From JAFDZV01 sp966128725 (lineage in GTDB: Bacteria > Bacteroidota > Ignavibacteria > OLB7), in the NCBI GenBank assembly GCA_966128725.1, contig CBHYLN010000004.1, positions 1-64,000 of the forward strand: a stretch of 64,000 nt of DNA. Reading direction: 5' to 3'. The position numbers were made by a program, and so were the translations under genes. The notes beneath the pieces are model-generated. The model did not search any database and had not been told where the DNA came from. It worked only from the letters and a program-made list of their open reading frames with translations. Every line of letters begins with the position of its first letter. Position 1 is the stretch's first letter. Shown here piece by piece: positions 25,656-33,383 of this stretch.

Positions 25656-27470
25656 TTAGCTGCACGGCTTCTGCACCAGCGTCGTGATGCGCCGGTTCTG
25701 CTTGCGGATACGTTCCAACAGGCGCTTCGGCACCGTGCCGGCGGCCGGCTCAGGCACGCGTGGCATGGTGCTTCCGTATCCGGCAACACCCAGGATCTTG
25801 GCCGGGTCCACGCCGTTGGTAAGCAGCCAATCGCGCACGCGGCGGGCGCGCAGCTCCGAAAGGCGCTGATTCCACTGCGGGTTGCCCTCCGACGATGTAT
25901 GCCCCTCGATCGTTACACCCAGCTCGTCGCACTGCTTCATGTAGTCAAGCAGGCGCTCCAGGTTGCGCGCGGTCTCCGGGTTCGACAGGTCGAAGTCATC
26001 GGAATTCACACGGAAGTAGATGCCCGAGAAGTCGGTGCGATCGCCCTCCAGCGGCACCTCCGGCAGGCCTGCCAACGGCCCATCCTTGCGGATCTGCTCC
26101 GAATACTGATTCGGGGGTATCCCCTTGGGGCAGCCGTTGTTCGCGCGCGTGCCTTTCAGCAGCGGGCACTGATCCTCGCCGTCCATCAAGCCGTCGCCGT
26201 CGGTATCCGGCAGGTTCGGATTGGTGAAAAGGCGCGTCACCTCGATGCCGTCGCGAAGTTCATCGGAATCGCTGTCCACGTTCAACGGATCGGTCTTGTA
26301 CAGCTTCACCTCCTGGCCGTCGCGAAGCCCGTCGCCGTCGCTGTCGCGATTCAGCGGGTTCGTGTTGTACACGTTCAGCTCGTCGCCGGCGGTAAGGCCG
26401 TCGCCGTCGGTATCCTTGTTGTTCGGGCTTGTGTTGTCCTTGTTGATTTCCTCGGCGTCGCTCAGGTTGTCGCCGTCCGTATCAGGATTGTTGGGATCGG
26501 TGCGATACCGCTCCAGCTCGTCCTTGTCGGAAAGGCCGTCGCCATCGCGGTCACCGGAAGGATCCGGCGCAAGCGTATCCGGCGGCGGGGGCGGCGCAGC
26601 CGTATCAACCGTCGCGGTAGTATCGGGCTGCGGCCGGGTTGTATCGCCCGTGGGCGGTTCCGGCTCGGGCGGCGGCGGGGGTGGCGGCTGGCTGGTATCG
26701 GGGATGAACAGCGTTACCGATACGCCCAGCGAAATCGTCGCGAAATAATCCGGGGGCGTGGCCTTGCTGCCCGGGCCGGACTTCCCCACCGACTCACCAC
26801 CCTGTTCGAAATCCAGGTAGTGCGCGTATCCGTCCAGATAGTCGGTGGAGTTCACGTAGTACAGGGCCTGCCCGTACACGGCAATGCGATCGTTGAAGTG
26901 ATACTCCGCGCCGCCGCCAACCGGCATCACCATCACCTGGCGTTCGTAGTCGCCGGTGAAATCCGTTGGCAGCGCCTGCCCGCTGTCGTTGGTGATCGCG
27001 AAGTTTATCAGCCCAAGCCCCAGCGTGAAATACGGCACGAACTGCGCATCGGCGTTGAAATTGCTCCGCGCCGAGAGCACAAACCGATTGATCGCGATAT
27101 GGTTTTCCGGGGTAAGCGCAACGGTGGAGTTCAGGTACGTCGTGGCCCCATCCGGCCCGAAGAAGTTGGAGGCATACTTCTGGCGTGCAAGCGAACTGAT
27201 GCCGTACGGCAGGTTCAGATGGCCGTAGCTGGCCAGCAGCGAGAAGCTCTTGGCGATGTTGTACTGCACCGAAGCCCCATAGCTGAGCCCGAAGTGCGGC
27301 GCCAGCGTCCCCTGATACTCGATGCTGTTGAACTCGCCCAGATACAGCCCGGTGCCAACCTCAGCGTTGAGAAGCCAAGCCCCGGGGATTACCTGAGCGC
27401 CCGCGGGATACGCGGCCGCAAGGATGAGAACGATGCACGGAAAGAGTACGGCCCTGGTCGCAATGTGCAT
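25656..27470 (-). CDS. outer membrane OmpA-family protein: beta-barrel, Pro-rich linker, TSP3 repeats, peptidoglycan-binding domain
   Basis: This protein has 604 residues. A Sec signal peptide ends in YPAGAQ. The first 250 mature residues are alternating strands with aromatic girdles (WLLNAEVGTGLYLGEF, SFSLLASYGHLNLPYG, AVYGQALYYV), expected for an outer membrane barrel. A Pro/Glu/Thr linker with runs of proline follows. Then come TSP3 calcium-binding units such as DTDGDGLTAGDELN. The C-terminal OmpA domain has LGVTIEGHTSSEGNPQWNQR and LSELRARRVRDWLLTNGVDP, which bind peptidoglycan. It would tie the outer membrane to the cell wall in a calcium-stiffened manner. A promoter lies 44-73 bases upstream. 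Confidence 0.95.
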   Translation of the reverse strand: MHIATRAVLFPCIVLILAAAYPAGAQVIPGAWLLNAEVGTGLYLGEFNSIEYQGTLAPHFGLSYGASVQYNIAKSFSLLASYGHLNLPYGISSLARQKYASNFFGPDGATTYLNSTVALTPENHIAINRFVLSARSNFNADAQFVPYFTLGLGLINFAITNDSGQALPTDFTGDYERQVMVMPVGGGAEYHFNDRIAVYGQALYYVNSTDYLDGYAHYLDFEQGGESVGKSGPGSKATPPDYFATISLGVSVTLFIPDTSQPPPPPPPEPEPPTGDTTRPQPDTTATVDTAAPPPPPDTLAPDPSGDRDGDGLSDKDELERYRTDPNNPDTDGDNLSDAEEINKDNTSPNNKDTDGDGLTAGDELNVYNTNPLNRDSDGDGLRDGQEVKLYKTDPLNVDSDSDELRDGIEVTRLFTNPNLPDTDGDGLMDGEDQCPLLKGTRANNGCPKGIPPNQYSEQIRKDGPLAGLPEVPLEGDRTDFSGIYFRVNSDDFDLSNPETARNLERLLDYMKQCDELGVTIEGHTSSEGNPQWNQRLSELRARRVRDWLLTNGVDPAKILGVAGYGSTMPRVPEPAAGTVPKRLLERIRKQNRRITTLVQKPCS

Positions 27471-27513
27471 ACGGCAGTAGAGTTAGTTCGTGTAGTAACA
27501 CCGCACGAGACTA

Positions 27514-27543
27514 CAAAATTACACGGTCCGATACCACGACAAT
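27514..27543 (-). promoter_or_regulatory. promoter of the OmpA barrel gene
   Basis: Minus-strand ATTG (27540-27543) and TAATTTTG (27514-27521) are 18 bases apart. The second matches the Bacteroidetes TAnnTTTG element perfectly. The predicted leader is about 40 bases. Confidence 0.5.
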
Positions 27544-27566
27544 GGAAATCCGATGTTCGGAACGCA

Positions 27567-27612
27567 AAAGCCCGGTTGAAACGGATTCGAGTTCGATCCG
27601 CTACCGGGCTTT
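27567..27612 (-). terminator. intrinsic terminator of tmk
   Basis: AAAGCCCGGT (27567-27576) pairs with ACCGGGCTTT (27603-27612), and an inner CGGAT/ATCCG adds to the stem. On the minus strand the tail is GCTTTTGCG. It begins 66 bases after the tmk stop and protects the OmpA promoter from read-through. Confidence 0.75.
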
Positions 27613-27677
27613 GTTGAATGGATCAATGGCCGGCGTTTCTCGCCACGGCGGCACGGTGCGGCACCGTGCAACGATCG

Positions 27678-28355
27678 CTACCCGGCCGAGGCCAGGGCTT
27701 CTTCAACCGAAATCGTCGCTGCGTCGCGTCTCGTGATCTGCGGAAGACGATCCTGCACCAGGCGCCAGATCGTGGCATGCACCTCGTCCGGCTGATGGCT
27801 GCCATCCACCACGTAGAATCTCCCACGCTCGGTTTCGGCAAGGCTCATGTAGCCGTTGATCACCCGCTCGTAGAATCGCACACCGCTTTCCTCCATCCTG
27901 TCCAGCTCCGAGGCCATGCGGTCACGGCACCGGTTGAAGGCCAGCTCCGGGCTGATGTCGATGAAGAATGTCATGTCCGGGACCAGATTCTGCGTGGCGA
28001 TGCGGTTGATATGGTCGATGTCCTCCAGCGGCAATTGCCGGCCATATCCCTGATAGGCAACCGTGGAATCGTAGAAGCGGTCGCTGATCACAACGCGATC
28101 GCGATCGAGCTCCGGAAGGATAACCTCGGCCACCAGTTGCGCGCGGCTGGCCGCGAACAGCAACAATTCCGTCCGTTCGTTCATCTCGCTGAACTCCTTG
28201 TTCAGCAGGATCTCGCGCACATGTTCGCTGAGCCGCGTGTTGCCGGGCTCGCGAAGCTGAACCACATCACGCCCGTGCTGCTGAAGGCGCTCGGCGAGCA
28301 TTCGTGACTGTGTCGACTTGCCGCAGCAGTCGATGCCTTCGAACGTTATGAACAT
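27678..28355 (-). CDS. tmk: thymidylate kinase
   Basis: Tmk phosphorylates dTMP to dTDP. From the ATG at 28355 it has 225 residues. This start has AGGAG eight bases upstream and is preferred over a GTG six bases earlier. The P-loop is EGIDCCGKST, the DR(Y/F) motif is VISDRFYDSTVAYQGYGR, and PDMTFFIDISPELAFNRCRD matches the family. The lid region has SELDRMEESGVRFYERV, the LID-type arrangement typical of type II enzymes. It is slightly longer than most (about 210) because of a C-terminal acidic extension. It is divergent from the lipoprotein gene at 28585. Confidence 0.97.
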   Translation of the reverse strand: MFITFEGIDCCGKSTQSRMLAERLQQHGRDVVQLREPGNTRLSEHVREILLNKEFSEMNERTELLLFAASRAQLVAEVILPELDRDRVVISDRFYDSTVAYQGYGRQLPLEDIDHINRIATQNLVPDMTFFIDISPELAFNRCRDRMASELDRMEESGVRFYERVINGYMSLAETERGRFYVVDGSHQPDEVHATIWRLVQDRLPQITRRDAATISVEEALASAG

Positions 28356-28584
28356 AGGCACTGCTCCTGATTACGGTGAGACAAACTTTCCCAAAGAAAT
28401 TTTAGCTTGTCGGGATCCCCGTGAGGTGGGCGAGGCAACGGCGAGGAAGGGGGAGCGAAGGTTGATCGTGGATCGAACCCGTACGGGATGAAGTGAGTTG
28501 CAATCACGATCATTCATTGCGACAAGAAGTGACTCGCAGGAAAATAGACTCTCAGCGGACCAAAGTCAAACCCCGGGATCTCTC

Positions 28585-29451
28585 ATGCCAAATTCCTCTC
28601 GTATGGCGCTCTTTCTTACACTGTTGATCGTGCTCGCAACGGGGCTGCCGGTGCTGGGGGGCTGCTCTGGCTCGCGCAATGCGTCGATGCGCAGCGCGGA
28701 AGCACGCGAGGACGCCGAACGCGAAGCGGCCGAGCGCGAAGAAGAGGAGAAAGAGGAATTCGAGCATCGAGCCCCGCCGGAGCCAATGCAGTGGGGCACT
28801 GGTTTGACCGTTGAGGCTGCCGAAGGCCGTTCCGACACGATTCGTTTCCATATCGGCTCGCCGTTGTTCCTGCGTGTGCGTATTGCCGGGACCAACGGCT
28901 GCACGCCATTCAACGGCCGCCCGTTTTTCTTCGACGCGGCCGGCTCGCAGCTTGGATGGGGATTCGAGGAAGTGGCCGACTCCCTCCTGTTCCGCCGCGC
29001 CGCCGGCGCGTGCGAACGCGTGCTGATGCTTTCCTCGGAAAGCTCCAATCGCCTGGCCGAGGGGGTGTACAGCTTCAAGACGCTGTTCTTTCTTGACGAT
29101 GGCAGCAAGCTGTACTCCGACACGATTGTGATCACGGCGGTGCGCGCCACCGACGGGGCCGACTCGATTTCGTACGCGCGATTTCTTCAGGAGCAGATCG
29201 TGCGGCGCTCGCCGCTGCTTGCCGACCCGGAAACGCTGCGCGCGCTGTTCGCGCCCGGCACGCCCTCCAGCGCGGAGTCGGAAGTGTATCGCGCGGTACT
29301 GCTGGCGCGCGCCGGCGACCTTGCCGGTGCCGAACAGGCCGTGAAACAGGCGCGCGCCCGCGCCACACAACGTGGGCGGGCACTGGATGCCGCCGCGGCG
29401 AACGCCGCGCTCGCGCTGGAAATGACGCTGCATCCGGCCAGCCAGCGATAA
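28585..29451 (+). CDS. lipoprotein of unknown function with charged coiled segment
   Basis: This is a 288-residue predicted lipoprotein. MALFLTLLIVLATGLPVLGGC gives a lipobox LGGC, and the ATG at 28585 is the only start that fits. Residues 35-60 are very rich in Glu, Ala and Arg (EREAAEREEEEKEEFEH) and would form a short charged helix. A strand-rich central domain with GTNGCTPFNGRPFFFD and a C-terminal Ala/Arg-rich helix region follow. I recognise no family. It precedes the PIN-domain gene pair by 89 bases, with a GC hairpin (29488-29509) between. It is probably anchored to the inner or outer membrane. Confidence 0.72.
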   Translation: MPNSSRMALFLTLLIVLATGLPVLGGCSGSRNASMRSAEAREDAEREAAEREEEEKEEFEHRAPPEPMQWGTGLTVEAAEGRSDTIRFHIGSPLFLRVRIAGTNGCTPFNGRPFFFDAAGSQLGWGFEEVADSLLFRRAAGACERVLMLSSESSNRLAEGVYSFKTLFFLDDGSKLYSDTIVITAVRATDGADSISYARFLQEQIVRRSPLLADPETLRALFAPGTPSSAESEVYRAVLLARAGDLAGAEQAVKQARARATQRGRALDAAAANAALALEMTLHPASQR

Positions 29452-29540
29452 CCCGATTTCAGAGACCCGGTCGCACGCTCTGCACGCCCGCTGCGGTAAC
29501 CCGCAGCGGTACCCCGCACGCGGCAAATGGAACCTCATCG

Positions 29541-29873
29541 ATGAGCTACCGTCTTGAGTTCGTTTCGGAAGTGGCCGATGGCACAATCCGGATGCCCGCG
29601 GAAATGGCGGCCCGGCTTGCGCTGCGCGGCATCCGTGCGGTGCGCGTGGTGGTAACCAGCGTGGGCGAGGACAACGCACTGCTTGCCGCGCGCGGGATCG
29701 ACGCCGACACCGTGGACCGCGTTGCCGCCGTGCAGCGTTTCGACCGCGACGTGGCCTCGGTAGTGCTGCTGGGAGAAGGCGCGGCGGCCGGCACCGAACT
29801 GGCGGACCGCCTGGCCGGCCTGGCCGGCGCGAGCACCGAAGGCCATGGGCCGGCCGCCGGGGCAGGCGCATGA
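29541..29873 (+). CDS. putative antitoxin partner of the PIN-domain protein
   Basis: This 110-residue protein has an N-terminal strand-turn pattern (FVSEVADGTIRMPAEMAARL) faintly like the AbrB/MazE fold of many antitoxins. The middle is acidic and rich in Val and Asp. The C-terminus ends in a flexible Gly/Ala stretch. Its stop codon overlaps the start of the PIN-domain gene in an ATGA arrangement, the classical layout of a VapBC-type toxin-antitoxin operon. The fold assignment is weak; the operonic overlap is the main evidence. It could equally be an accessory partner that is not an antitoxin. Confidence 0.55.
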   Translation: MSYRLEFVSEVADGTIRMPAEMAARLALRGIRAVRVVVTSVGEDNALLAARGIDADTVDRVAAVQRFDRDVASVVLLGEGAAAGTELADRLAGLAGASTEGHGPAAGAGA

Positions 29874-30316
29874 ACGGTATTCTGGTGGAAACCGACGTGA
29901 TCGCCGGCTATCTGCTGCAGCCGGCACATTCGGCCGCGCTGCTGCGCCGGCTGCTGCAATCGGCAACGTGTTATACCACATTTATACAGGCAGCGGAGAT
30001 CTACGGCACGGCTCAGACGGCCGATCAAATGCGCATTGTTGAGCGGGCGCTGTTCGGATTGAAGATTCTTGGCGCAAGCGGACGCTACGCCAAAACAATC
30101 GGGCGCATTCGTTCGTCTTCCCAGTCCGCCGGCGATTTTCGCTTTGATATCACCGCGGCCACGGCCATCGAGTCCGGGTTGCCCATCGTTACCGAACGTC
30201 ACCGCTCCGAATACGAACGGTACCCGGGCGTGGTGGTGATAGGGGCCACGGCGTTGGCGGCCGCCCCCGATGGCGAGCTGCGGCAACTGCTGGCGCCATA
30301 TGCCGACAGCCGCTGA
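29870..30316 (+). CDS. PIN-domain protein, putative VapC-like toxin
   Basis: This protein has 148 residues and the pattern of a PIN-domain ribonuclease. The N-terminal strand ILVETDVIAGYLL provides Asp9, FIQAAEIYGTAQ provides Glu43, and DFRFDITAATAIESGLPIVT provides Asp89 and Asp93. These match the acidic metal-binding positions of PIN nucleases. The expected last motif T-x-N/D appears as TERH, a mild deviation. VapC toxins of this type cut tRNA or rRNA, but targets cannot be predicted from sequence. It starts inside the stop codon of the upstream putative antitoxin. No transposon or integrase is near. Confidence 0.78.
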   Translation: MNGILVETDVIAGYLLQPAHSAALLRRLLQSATCYTTFIQAAEIYGTAQTADQMRIVERALFGLKILGASGRYAKTIGRIRSSSQSAGDFRFDITAATAIESGLPIVTERHRSEYERYPGVVVIGATALAAAPDGELRQLLAPYADSR

Positions 30317-30557
30317 AGCGGGCATGGCACACCTCAGCGCCCGGCTTCGCAGGCCGGTAACGCGGGCGTGAGATGCCGGTGCAACAGGGTTCGTTCCGTG
30401 CTGAAGGAACCGGGTAATCGCGGCATCCCGCGGGCGCCGTTGGCCACAACCATGACGGCCGGCGAAGCGGATGCTGTAGATTCCTCTGGATTTCCTCCCC
30501 TGTTTATTCTTATTCTTGTGCGCTAGTCGTTTCTGGAATCATTCCCGAGGTATCTCT

Positions 30558-31421
30558 GTGCGGATAACCAAGCAGTACACGAATCGCGAAAGCCAGTCAT
30601 TGGATCGGTACTTGCAGGAGATCGGCAAGGTCGAGCTGCTTACTCCGGATATGGAGATCGAGCTCGCCAAGCGGATCAAACGCGGAGGTGCCGATGGCGA
30701 AAGGGCACTGGAGCAACTGACAAAGGCAAACCTGCGCTTCGTGGTGTCGGTGGCCAAGCAGTATCAGAATCAGGGCCTTTCCCTTGGCGATCTCATCAAC
30801 GAGGGGAACCTGGGCCTGATCAAGGCCGCCAAGCGATTCGACGAAACGCGTGGCTTCAAGTTCATCTCCTACGCCGTGTGGTGGATTCGTCAGTCCATCC
30901 TGCAGGCATTGGCCGAACAGTCGCGTATCGTTCGCCTTCCGCTGAACCGCGTTGGCGCGCTGAACAAGATCGGCAAGAAGTTCTCCGAGCTTGAGCAGCA
31001 GTTCGAACGCGAGCCAACCGCCGCCGAGCTTGCCGAGGAACTGGACATGACCATGTCGGAAGTTGCCGACACGATCAAGATTTCCGGCCGGCATCTTTCG
31101 GTGGACGCTCCGTTCGCCCAGGGCGAGGACAACCGCCTGCTCGACGTTCTTACCAACGAATCGCAGCCGGCCCCGGACATGGGGCTGATGTCCGAATCGT
31201 TGAAGATCGAAGTGCGGCGCGCGCTCTCCACGCTTTCCGAGCGTGAGGCCGAGGTGATCCGCCTGTACTTCGGGCTCGACCGCGAACACTCGCTGACGCT
31301 TGAGGAAATCGGCGAACGATTCCAGCTTACACGCGAGCGCGTGCGGCAGATCAAGGAGAAGGCGATTCGACGCCTGCGGCATACCTCGCGCTCGAAGGCA
31401 TTGCGCGCGTATCTCGGTTAA
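30558..31421 (+). CDS. rpoD: primary RNA polymerase sigma factor (RpoD/SigA), short form
   Basis: The 287-residue protein lacks region 1.1, as in Bacteroidetes and Chlorobi primary sigma factors. It starts with GTG, seven bases after GAGG, giving RITKQYTNRESQSLDRYLQE. Region 2 includes NLRFVVSVAKQYQNQGLSLG and the promoter-melting stretch ISYAVWWIRQSILQALAEQ. Region 3 has PTAAELAEELDMTMSEVADT. Region 4 ends in the helix-turn-helix TLEEIGERFQLTRERVRQIK. It directs housekeeping transcription. A terminator follows at 31472. A TATTCTTG box at 30511-30518 may be part of its promoter. Confidence 0.96.
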   Translation: MRITKQYTNRESQSLDRYLQEIGKVELLTPDMEIELAKRIKRGGADGERALEQLTKANLRFVVSVAKQYQNQGLSLGDLINEGNLGLIKAAKRFDETRGFKFISYAVWWIRQSILQALAEQSRIVRLPLNRVGALNKIGKKFSELEQQFEREPTAAELAEELDMTMSEVADTIKISGRHLSVDAPFAQGEDNRLLDVLTNESQPAPDMGLMSESLKIEVRRALSTLSEREAEVIRLYFGLDREHSLTLEEIGERFQLTRERVRQIKEKAIRRLRHTSRSKALRAYLG

Positions 31422-31471
31422 ATTGCCGTTGGCCGCGCATCCCCCGCGCTTATTGCACGATGACTTTGCGG

Positions 31472-31498
31472 AGCCCCGGTGAACTACTCTCCGGGGCT
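31472..31498 (+). terminator. probable terminator of rpoD
   Basis: AGCCCCGG (31472-31479) and CCGGGGCT (31491-31498) form a perfect 8-bp stem with an 11-base loop, followed by TCGTGTCTTTG. It lies 50 bases past the rpoD stop. The gap 31422-31747 otherwise holds only the promoter box of the next gene. Confidence 0.6.
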
Positions 31499-31647
31499 TC
31501 GTGTCTTTGCTACCCGGGCCGGCGCCTGCAACGCCGGCGAACGATGTGCCCACTGGCAATTTGGCGCCCCCGCCCGCGCCGTGGCTAACATGCCCGTGGT
31601 TGCCCGTGTTCGGTTGGGGTGAACCGGCAAATCCAAATCATCCTGAG

Positions 31648-31655
31648 TATTTTTG
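31648..31655 (+). promoter_or_regulatory. candidate -7 box for hldE-tamB operon
   Basis: TATTTTTG fits TAnnTTTG and lies 92 bases upstream of the kinase start codon. No clear -35/-33 element is seen. Confidence 0.35.
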
Positions 31656-31747
31656 CACCGTCAACGTTGGCCGTTGGCCTGTGGCCCTCGTTGCGGAGTA
31701 TCGGCCGGCATCTGCCGGCACGGCATCTCAACAGCGCAATCCCATTG

Positions 31748-32770
31748 ATGACACTCACGGAATCTCGCGTCGCGACGCTCCTCGAGAACTTTCGCGGCAA
31801 GCGCATCGCCGTTATCGGCGACGTGATGCTCGATCGCTATTACCGCGGCACGGTGTATCGCATTTCGCCGGAGGCCCCGGTGCCGATCGTTGAGATCGAC
31901 GAGGAATCCGAATACCCCGGTGGCGCCGCCAACGTGGCGTACAATCTGGTAATGCTGGGTGCCAACCCGCTGTTGCTGGGGATTGTCGGCAAGGATTCGG
32001 CGGGCCGGCAACTGCGCGACCTGCTGGGCAATCTGGGCATCGGTGACGATGGGCTGCTGGACGACCCGGTGCGCCCCACCACCGTGAAAACCCGTGTGAT
32101 TGCCGCCAGCCAACATATCGTGCGCGTCGATCGCGAGGAGAAACAGGCCATCGCGCCGGGCGTTCGCGAGCAGTTGCTGCAATTGATCGAGCAGAACATC
32201 GGCTCGATCGACGCGTTGATCCTGCAGGACTACAACAAAGGCGTGGTAACGCGCGACCTGATCCCGCGCGTGGTTGAGCTGGCCCGCAAGCACGGCGTTC
32301 CGGTGTACGTGGATCCCAAGCTCTACAACTTCTTCGAGTACACCGGCACCACGGTGTTCAAGCCGAATCGCAAGGAAGCCGAGGATGCCCTGCAGCGCAA
32401 GCTGCGCACCCCCGAGGAACGCGAACACGGCGTGCAGGAGTTGATGGAGCGGCTTCAAACCGAATACGTGATCCTTACGCTCGGTTCGGAGGGCATGATG
32501 CTGGCCCAACGTGGGCAGGCGCCGATGCTGATCCCGACAAAGGCGATTCAGGTGGCCGACGTATCGGGCGCCGGTGATACGGTGATCGCAACGCTGGCAA
32601 CCGCATGCGCCGCCGGAGCAACAATCGAGGAAGCCGTGGTGATCGCAAATCATGCCGCCGGGATTGTCTGCGAACAGGTCGGCACGGTCCCCGTTCGGCA
32701 CGAGCAGCTTCTGGATGCCCTTGTGCACGACTCCCGCAAGAACCTCGAGGAACTGGAAGGTCGCCAATAG
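31748..32770 (+). CDS. hldE1/rfaE1: D-glycero-beta-D-manno-heptose-7-phosphate kinase
   Basis: This kinase phosphorylates heptose 7-phosphate at C1 in ADP-heptose synthesis for lipopolysaccharide core. The 340-residue protein is a PfkB/ribokinase-fold enzyme. FRGKRIAVIGDVMLDRYYRG opens it, SPEAPVPIVEIDEESEYPGG is the substrate loop of this family, and DVSGAGDTVIA (residues 271-281) contains the catalytic Asp277 and anion hole. The longer upstream frame is not conserved, and the ATG at 31748 gives the family N-terminus. The nucleotidyltransferase half is a separate gene 30 bases downstream, whereas E. coli HldE is a fusion. Confidence 0.95.
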   Translation: MTLTESRVATLLENFRGKRIAVIGDVMLDRYYRGTVYRISPEAPVPIVEIDEESEYPGGAANVAYNLVMLGANPLLLGIVGKDSAGRQLRDLLGNLGIGDDGLLDDPVRPTTVKTRVIAASQHIVRVDREEKQAIAPGVREQLLQLIEQNIGSIDALILQDYNKGVVTRDLIPRVVELARKHGVPVYVDPKLYNFFEYTGTTVFKPNRKEAEDALQRKLRTPEEREHGVQELMERLQTEYVILTLGSEGMMLAQRGQAPMLIPTKAIQVADVSGAGDTVIATLATACAAGATIEEAVVIANHAAGIVCEQVGTVPVRHEQLLDALVHDSRKNLEELEGRQ

Positions 32771-32800
32771 CCCGCCAATCGATGGCGGAGATCCCGAACG

Positions 32801-33352
32801 ATGTCTACTATACTTTCGGCCGCAAGCCGCGTTGTATCGCTGAATGACCTTGTGGCCAGGTGCGCCGAGCACCGGGCACGCGGCCAGCGGGTTGTGTTCA
32901 CCAATGGTTGCTTCGACATCCTCCACCGCGGCCACGCGGAGTATCTGGAGGCCGCCGCTGCCGTTGGTGATGTTCTTGTGGTGGGGGTCAACAGCGATCG
33001 ATCGGTGCGCGGTTTGAAGGACTCCGGCCGGCCGGTTGTGCCGCAGGAGGATCGCGCGGCCCTGATTGCGTCGCTGCGTGCGGTGGACTATGCCACCATC
33101 TTCGACGCCCCCACCCCGCTTGATCTGATACAGATGCTTCGGCCGGATGTCCTGGTAAAGGGCGGGGACTACAACCCCGACGCCGTAAGCGGCCCAACGT
33201 ACATCGTGGGCTCCGAGTTCGTCCGCTCCTATGGTGGAACCGTGATGGTGATCCCACTGGTCGCCGGGCGTTCAACCACAAGCGTGATCGATCGTGTGGT
33301 GGCCGCCTACGGGGCGGGCGCCAGCAGCCAGAATTCGCGCGCTGGCGATTAA
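32801..33352 (+). CDS. hldE2/rfaE2: D-glycero-beta-D-manno-heptose 1-phosphate adenylyltransferase
   Basis: The 183-residue nucleotidyltransferase makes ADP-heptose from heptose 1-phosphate and ATP. FTNGCFDILHRGHAEYLEAA contains the HxGH motif (His42, His45) that contacts the nucleotide. VGVNSDRSVRGLKDSGRPVV and PDVLVKGGDYNPD are typical of RfaE2. It is the C-terminal domain of the HldE fusion, here encoded alone. It lies between the kinase and tamB on the same strand, with gaps of 30 and 31 bases, so the three genes probably form one operon for outer membrane building. Confidence 0.95.
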   Translation: MSTILSAASRVVSLNDLVARCAEHRARGQRVVFTNGCFDILHRGHAEYLEAAAAVGDVLVVGVNSDRSVRGLKDSGRPVVPQEDRAALIASLRAVDYATIFDAPTPLDLIQMLRPDVLVKGGDYNPDAVSGPTYIVGSEFVRSYGGTVMVIPLVAGRSTTSVIDRVVAAYGAGASSQNSRAGD

Positions 33353-33383
33353 ACCCTGCGGACCGCCGCTCATCCTGTCTGGA

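Noticed and set aside
28411..28500. tRNA gene suggested by GGTTCGATCC on the minus strand
   Set aside because: The flanking bases do not form a T-arm stem, and no acceptor, D or anticodon arm can be built.
29488..29509. Terminator between the lipoprotein gene and the PIN-domain pair
   Set aside because: CCGCTGCGG/CCGCAGCGG forms a good stem, but no T run follows, so it is left as a plain hairpin.
29541..30316. Defence island around the PIN-domain pair
   Set aside because: The neighbours are housekeeping genes (tmk, rpoD), with no other defence or mobile element.
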